This document shows, in pieces, positions 1 to 5,184 of a DNA stretch of 5,184 bases (position 1 is its first letter; each line of letters starts with the position of its first letter). The stretch is from Thermoplasmata archaeon (lineage in GTDB: Archaea; Thermoplasmatota; Thermoplasmata; Sysuiplasmatales; Sysuiplasmataceae). Made by a program: the position numbers and the translations under genes. The DNA is taken from NCBI GenBank assembly GCA_021796175.1, contig JAJYOM010000122.1, forward strand, positions 1 through 5,184, in the 5' to 3' direction. The notes under the pieces were generated by a model, which worked only from the letters and a program-made list of their open reading frames with translations, searched no databases and had not been told where the DNA came from.

Positions 1-1
1 G

Positions 2-445
2 GAGTATGAACTTGCGCTCCGCAAAGCTGCAAAGACCGGCCTTGTGAACTATGTACCGGGCGCGAGGAAGTTCGAAACAGTCATTTCACAGCCGCTTAAT
101 GAAAGGCAATCGAAGGCGCTCGAAAAGATCAGGGCTTTCCTCCAGGAATCAGATACAGGTGTACAGGCGGCAATTGAAAGTGCGGCATTCAGACTGCTCG
201 ACCTTATCTCCGTATTCCCTGTCGAGGATGAAAACAAACTCACAAACAATCAGGGGGATGTGCTTCCAGATGCTTTCCTGGTGAGGAAAGGCAGCGGCCC
301 TCAGGAACTGGCGTACAGGATACACACCGACATCGGCAGGAACTACATTACGGCCATAAACGCAAAGACGAAAAAGCCGATAGGTCACGATTACCAGCTC
401 AGCGACGGCGACGTCATCAAGATAGTGGCGAAGAGAGGCTCCTGA
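2..445 (+). CDS. Archaeal YchF/Obg-like GTPase (ATPase), C-terminal fragment with TGS domain
   Basis: The frame is open to the window edge and ends at TGA 443-445, so only the last 147 residues are present. The GTG at 44 is an internal valine, because the reading EYELALRKAAKTGLVNYVPG continues upstream of it. The N-terminal G domain is outside the window. What remains is a helical region (about residues 1-85), then a TGS domain (about 88-147) running from LPDAFLVRKG through ELAYRIHTDIG to DGDVIKIV. The phrase 'A.RIHTDIG' and the 'DGDVIKI' ending are typical of the archaeal Obg-like/YchF group, whose members bind nucleotide and associate with ribosomes or RNA; the TGS domain is the usual ligand- or RNA-facing module. 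The family call rests on this C-terminus alone, so a DRG-like relative is possible. polB follows 80 bases later on the same strand but seems to have its own promoter. Confidence 0.82.
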   Translation, partial: EYELALRKAAKTGLVNYVPGARKFETVISQPLNERQSKALEKIRAFLQESDTGVQAAIESAAFRLLDLISVFPVEDENKLTNNQGDVLPDAFLVRKGSGPQELAYRIHTDIGRNYITAINAKTKKPIGHDYQLSDGDVIKIVAKRGS

Positions 446-494
446 GTATCCGACGCCGGGTCGCTTCGCCAGCTTCACCCTGCCCCTCGGAGAT

Positions 495-504
495 GATTTA
501 AACA
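495..504 (+). promoter_or_regulatory. TATA-like box for polB, leaderless spacing
   Basis: The sequence GATTTAAACA contains TTTAAA at 497-502 in an otherwise GC-rich 80-base gap. Its centre is about 26 bases before the ATG at 526, the usual archaeal distance from TATA box to transcription start. No Shine-Dalgarno sequence precedes the ATG. Together these suggest an mRNA beginning at or next to the start codon. No convincing BRE was seen upstream, so the call is moderate. Confidence 0.45.
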
Positions 505-525
505 CGTAGCTGTTTGGTTCTGGCG

Positions 526-2919
526 ATGGAAAGGGAAGATTACTGGGACGTCCGGTTGCTCACTTCGACATACACCAGGGAACAGGATGAAAGCATAACG
601 GTGGAACTCTACGGCAAGACGAAGGACGGCAGATCCGCTGTCGTCAGATATACAGGCAGCAGGCCCTATTTCCAGATGATAGGTGACGTGGAACGGGCAA
701 AAGCGCTCCTAGCTGCCAGGGACGATGTGCTCGACGTAACTGAAAAAACGTTTTTCCACAGAGGTGCCTATGTCCGTGGCGCAGTGGTTACTGTTAAGTT
801 CCCCTGGACTGTCCCGGATTTCAGGAATCTGCTCAGGAACACGGTTGAGGTGGCTGCTGCAGACATACCGTTTGCGCACAGATTCACTTACGACATGGAT
901 CTCCATTCATGTGTCAGAGTTGAGGGGAAAGCGCTCAGCAGGGAGGAGGCACCGAAGTATGGTGTAGATATCGTAGTGCAGGCAGAGAGATTCCTTCCGA
1001 CAGAGGATTTCAAGCCTGATCTCAGGGTCCTGAGCTTCGACATCGAATCGAGCATCAAAAACTCCCACATATGGTGCATTTGCTTCTCATACAGGGCGGA
1101 CGGCAAGCTGCTGTTCGAGCGCTTTCATGGCGAAGAGAAAAACATTCTGATATCATTCTTCAGGCGAATCCGGGAAATCGATCCTGATGTAATTACCGGA
1201 TACAATATTGATGGATTTGACATACCGAAGATTATCGAACGTTGCGAACACAACAAGGTGGGCAGCAGACCTTGGGGGAGGGACGGCGAGGATGTCCGGC
1301 AGATCAAGAACAGGTTCTGGAGATGCAACGGGCGAATCATTGCTGATGCCTGGTGGCACATGAAGAAGCAGTTCCACCCCAAGCAGGAGACACTGAATTC
1401 TGTCGCAAAGGAGCTCCTCGGCGAGGAGAAGCTTGATGTCGACAGGCTCAGGATCGACGAGGAATGGGCCAGGGACAGCGCGAGGGTGATGGACTATTGC
1501 GAGAAGGATGCGGAACTCGCGCTGCGGATTCTTGAAAAAACACGCGTTCTGGCAAGAGGGATGGACATGGCCACAGTCGCCAAACTTCCACTCGACGATG
1601 CGCTCAACAGCGGCGCCTCCCAGCTGGTGGATTCACTGCTCATAAGGGCAGCAGACAAAGAAAATGTTCCGACGCCCCTCACAGGCAGGTCTGTGGATGC
1701 TGAAGAGTCGAGCATAGAAGGCGGTTATGTTCACAGCATCTCCCCTGGTCTCTATCACTGGGTTGGTGTCCTTGACTTCAAGAGCATGTATCCGTCGCTT
1801 ATCATAGCGAAGAACATCTGCTTCACTACGCTCAGCCCGAAGGGAACGGTTGCCAGCCCCTCGGGTGCACGTTTCCTGTCTCCTGAGGAAAGGAGGGGCA
1901 TCATACCCAAACTTCTGACAGAGCTGATGGATGAGAGAGACAGCATCAAGAGAAGGATGAAGGAAACAAAGAACGCGGATGAATATAACTATCTGGACGG
2001 TCTGCAGCAGGCAGTCAAAATACTGATGAATTCATTTTACGGTGTGCTCGCATCCTCATTCTACAGATTCACCAACTTTGCAATAGGCGGAAGTATCACA
2101 GCATTTGCCCGCGAGACAACCAAGGGCGTAATACAGCAGCTGGAGAGCGAGGGTGTCACTGTCATTTACTCGGACACCGATTCTGTGTTCTTCAAGAGCC
2201 CTGTTGAGAACATGGAGGGAACTATTGCTTTCGGTGAAAAACTAAGCGAGCGCTTCTCTTCTCAAGGTGTAACGCTTGAATTCGAGGAAGTATTCGAACC
2301 GCTCTTTTCGCACGGGAAGAAGAAACGGTATGTGGGCCGCCTTGTATGGCCGGAGCAGGGGCTTGTGGTGCGCGGCTACGAAATGCGCCGGACAGATTCC
2401 TTCGACTACCAGAGCGAGAGCCTAAGCAGTGTTTTCGAGGAGATACTGAGCGGCAACAGGGAAGGCGCTCTCAGACTCTCAAGGAAGCTGGTAAACGATG
2501 CGCTTGGTGGAAAGGTTCCAAAGGAAAAACTGGTCATTTCAAGAACCTGCCGTCCGTTCACAGAATACAAGGATGAGAATTCACAGGTCACTGTTCAGGC
2601 AGCCAAGAAACTGATGCGGATGGGAGAGGAATTCATACCCGGCATGAAAGTTTCATGGATTGTCGTGAACAGCAGGAAATCACCCCAGCAGGTTGAACCA
2701 TACATTGCAGGCAGGGAGTTCGAGCACACTCCAGACTACAGCTACTATGCCGTCCGTGTTGCGCAGACACTTTCCAGGGTGACTGAAGTCTTCGGTCTGG
2801 ATGAGAACAGCCTTGTAACCGGTTCCAGGCAGTCCACGCTCCTTGACCAGGTCAATACAGAGAAATCGATAGCAGGGACCAGGACTGCTTCAAAAATGAG
2901 ACTGGAAGACTATCTCTGA
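526..2919 (+). CDS. polB: Family B DNA polymerase with 3'-5' exonuclease
   Basis: This is a replicative or repair DNA polymerase of the archaeal B family, 797 residues from ATG 526, a normal length. All proofreading motifs are present: Exo I FDIE (D172, E174), Exo II YNIDGFD (N227, D232) and Exo III YCEKD (Y324, D328). The polymerase motifs are also complete: an EGG linker near 398-400, motif A DFKSMYPSL (D417), motif B with K498 and NSFYG 502-506, motif C YSDTDS (D550, D552) and KKKRY at 598-602. Motif C has Ser where Gly or Ala is commoner. The C-terminus carries two PCNA-box-like stretches, QSTLLDQV (769-776) and KMRLEDYL (790-797). The frame also allows a TTG start at 514, four codons earlier. 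ATG 526 is preferred because the TATA-like box at 497-502 would start transcription close to it. Neighbours give no operon clue beyond same-strand orientation with the GTPase gene. Function is secure; paralogue class (PolB1 or another) is not settled here. Confidence 0.96.
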   Translation: MEREDYWDVRLLTSTYTREQDESITVELYGKTKDGRSAVVRYTGSRPYFQMIGDVERAKALLAARDDVLDVTEKTFFHRGAYVRGAVVTVKFPWTVPDFRNLLRNTVEVAAADIPFAHRFTYDMDLHSCVRVEGKALSREEAPKYGVDIVVQAERFLPTEDFKPDLRVLSFDIESSIKNSHIWCICFSYRADGKLLFERFHGEEKNILISFFRRIREIDPDVITGYNIDGFDIPKIIERCEHNKVGSRPWGRDGEDVRQIKNRFWRCNGRIIADAWWHMKKQFHPKQETLNSVAKELLGEEKLDVDRLRIDEEWARDSARVMDYCEKDAELALRILEKTRVLARGMDMATVAKLPLDDALNSGASQLVDSLLIRAADKENVPTPLTGRSVDAEESSIEGGYVHSISPGLYHWVGVLDFKSMYPSLIIAKNICFTTLSPKGTVASPSGARFLSPEERRGIIPKLLTELMDERDSIKRRMKETKNADEYNYLDGLQQAVKILMNSFYGVLASSFYRFTNFAIGGSITAFARETTKGVIQQLESEGVTVIYSDTDSVFFKSPVENMEGTIAFGEKLSERFSSQGVTLEFEEVFEPLFSHGKKKRYVGRLVWPEQGLVVRGYEMRRTDSFDYQSESLSSVFEEILSGNREGALRLSRKLVNDALGGKVPKEKLVISRTCRPFTEYKDENSQVTVQAAKKLMRMGEEFIPGMKVSWIVVNSRKSPQQVEPYIAGREFEHTPDYSYYAVRVAQTLSRVTEVFGLDENSLVTGSRQSTLLDQVNTEKSIAGTRTASKMRLEDYL

Positions 2920-2979
2920 CAGGGCCCTCCTCCGGAAGGAAAAGCCGTAAAAGGTTTGGCTGTACACCTTGCGCTAACC
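2920..2979. other. Intergenic spacer after polB, no clear terminator
   Basis: These 60 bases follow the polB stop. They hold no T-rich archaeal terminator and no gene. A weak AGCC/GGCT pairing (about 2943-2961) is visible, and a short CTTTA-CTG-TAAAG hairpin lies just beyond at 2985-2997. Neither is strong enough to call. Confidence 0.4.
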
Positions 2980-3426
2980 TCAGTCTTTACTGTAAAGCAG
3001 TGCAGCAGCAATCAGCCCGACTGCGGCAGCCGCGGCACACCTCACAATATGTGCCAGTTGCCCGGACAGCAGGCAGAAGCACACACAGTCCAGTGACGGT
3101 GTCGTATTCGAGCGTACTTTAGTTTGTGGCCATTCCGGACGGCATTGTGAAGAGGAACCATAAGTGCGCTGCAGCACTTTCTTCACTGCCGGAGTTGAAC
3201 ATGACGGCCGTTGTACACAGTGTGGTGGAGGAGCCGTCCGAATAGGTGGCGTTTGCCTGATTGGTCCATGTCAGGTAGCCCAGGTCCACTGATTGACAAG
3301 GAAATCGAACTTGACGAATGCAGTGCAGGCGGATATGTGGAAAACTACAGCCACCTGTGCCGGACCAGGCACCCCGTACACCTTTCCCGAGCCGTCCTTC
3401 AGGGCCGTGCTGTTGCAGCCGTAAAC
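2980..3426 (-). pseudogene. Remnant of an unrecognised, possibly exported protein
   Basis: No intact gene lies in this ~450-base stretch, but three minus-strand pieces read like protein. From 3426 down to TGA 3273-3271 one frame gives VYGCNSTALKDGSGKVYGV and then a hydrophobic PAQVAVVF stretch. A second frame, open from 3433 down to TAA 3121-3119 (104 codons, no good start), gives LTWTNQANATYSDG and FNSGSEESAAAHLWFLFTM, then STLEYDTVTG after the stop. The first frame returns near the end with AAAAAVGLIAAALLYSKD and TGA 2982-2980, which resembles a short C-terminal membrane anchor. Two frame changes and one stop would join these into one Ser/Thr/Asn-rich chain with N-x-T sequons. No family is recognised. 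The joining is inference; the pieces could also be chance open frames in GC-rich DNA. Confidence 0.3.
3425..3426 (-). repeat. Predicted right-hand core dinucleotide (GT on the minus strand)
   Basis: The right junction on the transposase strand reads GGTC-GT-TTACGG. The 7-base string GGTCGTT (minus, 3430-3424) recurs in the first strand of the putative donor loop (minus, 4937-4931). The string TCGTTT-A-CGG (minus, 3428-3419) matches the reverse complement of the second strand of the target loop (plus, 4972-4981) at 9 of 10 bases. Confidence 0.5.
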
Positions 3427-3571
3427 GACCTATTTAGTGTTGACTGAATGCTCGCTTGCCAAACCTTCCGGACGTGGCCATGGCTGTCCCGGTGTTCTTC
3501 ACCGAATGTACTCTGTCCGTTCGGCACGAATCGCTGCGTGCGGGGTGTCGTGGGAAAATGCCTTTTTTATG
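3427..3571 (-). other. Non-coding right end of the IS110 element
   Basis: This is the 145-base stretch between the transposase stop and the predicted right junction. It holds only short minus-strand frames. Minor structure: a 5-bp hairpin CGGTG/CACCG (3490-3494 with 3500-3504) and the palindrome GCCATGGC (3477-3484). No large multi-stem RNA fold like the one in the left end is apparent, which argues against an IS1111-type arrangement with its guide RNA at this side. Confidence 0.5.
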
Positions 3572-4831
3572 TCATTCTCCCGCTGCCCCTGCAGCGGAAG
3601 ACAGATACTTCCCTTCGACTGTGAACGGTTTCCCCCTCCTCATGACTGCCGTCGCCTGTGCAAGCAGTTTCGCAGCGACCGCTATCCTTGCAACCCTGAT
3701 GTGCTTTCCCCTGGCGACAAGCCTGTTATAGAGATCCGTGCATGCCGGATTGTATTTGATTGCAGGCAGGGAACAGCGGTAGAGCGCTGTCCTCAGCGAC
3801 TTGCTGCCCCTCTTTGATATGTGGAGGCCTGTGGAGCGGCGTTTGCCAGAATCCCTTACCTGAGGGTCCAGTCCCGCGAACGCCCTCACCGCATTCTCGC
3901 TTCCGAACCTTCCGGTGTTTCCTATCTCGCTCTCTATGACAGCTGCGGCCACCGGTCCTATGCCCGGGACGGTCATGACAAGGCTGCCCCTGTTCTTCAT
4001 CTCACCCTCAATCTTCCCTTCCTGGTGTTCAATGCATTCGCGTATCAGCTCCATCTCCCTGATGAGGTAGCGCACCTCATCGACGATGACATCCTCCAGG
4101 CCGTCGGCCGTCCGCCTGCTGCCGAACAGTTCGCCCAGCTTCAGCGCTCTCTCCCTTGCCTTTGCCTTCACTATGTAGAAGGGCGAGATTGCATCCTCAA
4201 TCTCACGGGCCGTGGCCCTGAACAGCCTTGTATGCAGGCAGAACCGCTTGAGCAGTGCAATGCTGGCAGGTGTATCCACCCTCTCCATTGACTGCGACAG
4301 ACCGGGGCAGAGTATGTCCAGGTCCCTCCTGAGCTGTGTTATCACTCCGGACGACCTCTCAGTCAGCCTCTGCCTCACACGTGTCCTCTCCTTCAGCTCC
4401 ACGTCGCAGGCGGACCATTTCGACTGTTGATGGCGCATATGGTTCTTTCTCGTGAAGTCCGATATGATCCTGCAATCAAGTTCGTCCGTCTTTGTCTTCC
4501 TGAGCCTTTCCTGCCTCTCGCCCCTGAGGACGAGCGGATTGAGGCAGAATACAGTTGCCTGTTTCCCGTTCAGGAAAGAGAGCAGGTCCAGGTGATAGAT
4601 GCCTGTCGCCTCCATTGAATACACCACAGGCAGTCCTAGCCTTCCGGCCACGGACCGGCTGTCATTCCACATATTCTCCATACCCTCACCGTTGTTGCAG
4701 TACTTCCTTGCAGGCTGGACTGTGTTGCCGTTGCAGTCCAGTATGCAGGCATGGAACCATTCCTGAGAGACATCAATGCCTGAAAACAGGCATGCCTGCT
4801 CTCTTCCTTTCCCATCTGGCTTCTTTTTCAT
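3572..4831 (-). CDS. IS110-family DEDD transposase/recombinase
   Basis: This recombinase moves the surrounding element; characterised IS110 enzymes are directed by a bridge RNA. From ATG 4831 it is 419 residues. The RuvC-like N-terminal domain shows the DEDD set: D20 in SGIDVSQ, E74 in SMEATGIYH, and D116/D119 in KTKTDELDC. A charged, mostly helical middle (about 140-282) is likely the coiled-coil arm. The C-terminal Transposase_20 domain begins with the helix-hairpin-helix-like TVPGIGP (288-294), followed by AFAGLDP (317-323), RDSGK (326-330, S328 the candidate nucleophilic serine) and HISKRGSKSLRTALY (337-351). The frame extends to a GTG at 4870, adding 13 residues. ATG 4831 is preferred because GGAAGGA lies six bases upstream and little sequence precedes the GIDVS strand, as is usual in the family. 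No frameshift or missing catalytic residue is visible, so it may be active. Confidence 0.95.
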   Translation of the reverse strand: MKKKPDGKGREQACLFSGIDVSQEWFHACILDCNGNTVQPARKYCNNGEGMENMWNDSRSVAGRLGLPVVYSMEATGIYHLDLLSFLNGKQATVFCLNPLVLRGERQERLRKTKTDELDCRIISDFTRKNHMRHQQSKWSACDVELKERTRVRQRLTERSSGVITQLRRDLDILCPGLSQSMERVDTPASIALLKRFCLHTRLFRATAREIEDAISPFYIVKAKARERALKLGELFGSRRTADGLEDVIVDEVRYLIREMELIRECIEHQEGKIEGEMKNRGSLVMTVPGIGPVAAAVIESEIGNTGRFGSENAVRAFAGLDPQVRDSGKRRSTGLHISKRGSKSLRTALYRCSLPAIKYNPACTDLYNRLVARGKHIRVARIAVAAKLLAQATAVMRRGKPFTVEGKYLSSAAGAAGE

Positions 4832-4835
4832 TGCT

Positions 4836-4844
4836 CTTCCTTCC
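4836..4844 (-). promoter_or_regulatory. Ribosome binding site deciding the transposase start
   Basis: On the minus strand GGAAGGAAG precedes AGCA-ATG, giving a purine-rich Shine-Dalgarno-like run six to seven bases before ATG 4831. The alternative GTG at 4870-4868 has only an overlapping GAGGGG run, so the ATG is the better start. Confidence 0.55.
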
Positions 4845-4876
4845 GGTTTATAGAGGAGAAAGCGGATCACCCCTCT

Positions 4877-5055
4877 GCCTGCAGGTCCGCAAGTTGGCCC
4901 TTAATCCTGGGAAGCAGCAATGTGCTCCCTAACGACCCGATCCGCGGATCAACCTGCAGGCGGGGAAGCGCTCGTTTGCGGACGAGGATCATATGACCTC
5001 AGTTTTCGATTCGCGCATTCCCCTTTCTCCGGTTATGCCGAAGGCGAAGTGTTGT
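4877..5055 (-). ncRNA. Predicted IS110 bridge RNA (target loop plus donor loop)
   Basis: On the minus strand, 5'->3', three structures follow one another. First, a 5' hairpin CTTCGG/CCGGAG (5043-5038 with 5032-5027, 5-base loop, one G-U). Second, a stem GGGGAAtGCGC/GCGCTTCCCC (5023-5013 with 4971-4962, one bulged T) encloses two 12-base strands, GAATCGAAAACT (5012-5001) and GTCCGCAAACGA (4983-4972), capped by a near-palindromic hairpin (5000-4984). Third, directly abutting, a perfect 10-bp stem GCCTGCAGGT/ACCTGCAGGC (4961-4952 with 4886-4877) encloses two 22-base strands (4951-4930 and 4908-4887) capped by hairpin GGGAGCA/TGCTTCCC (4929-4909, one bulge). This order and shape match the 5' stem-loop, target-binding loop and donor-binding loop of IS110 bridge RNAs, located before the recombinase on the same strand. 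The 5' end is set from a TATA-like box at 5077-5085; both ends are approximate. The length of about 170-180 nt is close to the IS621 RNA. Confidence 0.72.
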
Positions 5056-5076
5056 TTACCGTTTTCTCCTTCAGCA

Positions 5077-5085
5077 CCATATACC
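5077..5085 (-). promoter_or_regulatory. TATA-like box for the bridge RNA
   Basis: GGTATATGG on the minus strand sits just inside the predicted left end. About 25 bases downstream gives transcription starting near 5055, shortly before the 5' hairpin of the predicted RNA. It lies so close to the end that any BRE-like upstream contact would come from flanking DNA, or from the right end in a circular intermediate. Confidence 0.4.
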
Positions 5086-5086
5086 A

Positions 5087-5088
5087 AC
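5087..5088 (-). repeat. Predicted left-hand core dinucleotide (GT on the minus strand)
   Basis: The left junction reads CGAAAAC-GT-TGG on the minus strand. CGAAAAC (5095-5089) is repeated exactly in the first strand of the putative target loop (5008-5002). GTTGG (minus, 5088-5084) is the reverse complement of CCAAC in the second strand of the donor loop (GTTGG on the plus strand at 4893-4897). Confidence 0.5.
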
Positions 5089-5130
5089 GTTTTCGGGAGA
5101 AAGTGCATACACCCTCTCAAATGCACTCAC
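5089..5130 (-). pseudogene. Upstream fragment of the ORF split by the IS
   Basis: On the minus strand a GTG at 5130-5128 opens 14 codons (V/M-SAFERVYALSPEN) that run to the predicted junction. After removing the IS and one core, the frame continues without a stop as VYGCNSTALKDG from 3426 and ends at TGA 3273-3271, about 65 residues in all. A TGA (5133-5131) directly precedes the GTG and no clear ribosome binding site is seen, so this may be a piece of an already decayed larger gene. No family is recognised. Confidence 0.3.
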
Positions 5131-5184
5131 TCACATCCGGCAGATGCCTCGGAAGAATGGAATACATGCTCTCGCCTGATGAGA
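5117..5184 (-). CDS. Possible C-terminus of an unrecognised ORF entering from the window edge
   Basis: A minus-strand frame is open from the window edge to TGA 5119-5117, ending ESMYSILPRHLPDVSECI. Only about 21 codons are visible. There is no motif, and chance cannot be excluded at this length. Confidence 0.15.
   Translation of the reverse strand, partial: SSGESMYSILPRHLPDVSECI

Larger units (their letters stand above)
3427..5088 (-). mobile_element. IS110-family insertion sequence, apparently complete, about 1.66 kb
   Basis: The element runs on the minus strand: left end at 5088, transposase 4831-3572, right end at 3427. As is usual for IS110, no terminal inverted repeats or target duplication longer than a dinucleotide are seen. 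The ends were placed by matching the four guide-like loop strands of the predicted bridge RNA to flanks and termini. All agree on a GT core (minus-strand sense) at 5088-5087 and 3426-3425. The left junction reads CGAAAAC-GT-TGG and the right junction GGTC-GT-TTACGG. The length of 1662 bp, counting one core, and a structured left non-coding end before the transposase fit the IS110 group rather than IS1111. The transposase is certain; the exact ends are a prediction. Confidence 0.7.

Noticed and set aside
149..505. 118-codon minus-strand open frame over the GTPase end
   Set aside because: It lies antisense to a clear TGS-domain coding sequence, has no recognisable motif, and looks like a shadow.
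3211..3447. 78-codon plus-strand frame between polB and the transposase
   Set aside because: It is Trp/Arg/Ser-rich without motif or ribosome binding site, and the minus-strand frames here look more protein-like.
3427..3571. Guide RNA at the 3' side, as in IS1111-group elements
   Set aside because: Only short hairpins are visible here, while the left end has the full two-loop fold with matching guides.
3821..4291. 156-codon plus-strand open frame, with others at 3437-3817 and 4555-4932
   Set aside because: All lie opposite the IS110 transposase and read as Cys/Pro/Arg-rich antisense shadows.
4845..4853. CTATAAACC as the transposase promoter (minus strand)
   Set aside because: The distance to ATG 4831 is too short; transcription would begin inside the gene.
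4862..4960. Direct repeats of GCGGATCA and CCTGCAGG as binding-site iterons or CRISPR-like repeats
   Set aside because: There are only two copies each, and CCTGCAGG is self-complementary; both are better explained as stem and loop parts of the predicted bridge RNA.
5061..5095. Second GTTTTC motif (5061-5066) as an alternative left end
   Set aside because: It matches the target guide less well than 5089-5095, would cut off the TATA-like box, and does not place a GT core next to a donor-guide match.

Overview
The window looks archaeal, probably euryarchaeal and perhaps related to Thermoplasmata. The signs are the C-terminus of an archaeal-type YchF/Obg-like GTPase ending in a TGS domain, a single-chain family B DNA polymerase with complete exonuclease and polymerase motifs, heavy use of AGG/AGA for arginine, and a TATA-like box placed about 26 bases before the polymerase ATG, as in a leaderless archaeal gene. 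The lineage is inferred from protein style only.

Layout: bases 2-445 (+) are the 3' end of the GTPase gene. An 80-base gap holds the likely polymerase promoter. Bases 526-2919 (+) are polB. Bases 2920-3426 hold no intact gene, but minus-strand frames there look like a decayed, possibly exported or membrane-anchored protein. Bases 3427-5088 are best read as a complete IS110-family insertion sequence on the minus strand: a 419-residue DEDD transposase (3572-4831), a 145-base right end, and a left end of about 255 bases. The last ~95 bases are the other flank of the insertion.

The most interesting object is the left end of the IS. On the transposase-sense strand it folds, by eye, into a 5' hairpin followed by two directly abutting stems, each enclosing a size-matched two-strand internal loop capped by a hairpin. 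This is the layout of an IS110 bridge RNA, with a target-binding loop first and a donor-binding loop second. The four single-stranded sides of the two loops carry short matches to the left flank, right flank, right end and left end, and all four line up on the same GT dinucleotide. This predicts both ends of the IS to the base, its core (GT) and its pre-insertion site. Removing the predicted element joins the two flanks in frame through a small open reading frame, so the IS appears to have landed in a gene or gene remnant. The structure and boundaries come from reading the sequence; no folding program or database search was run.
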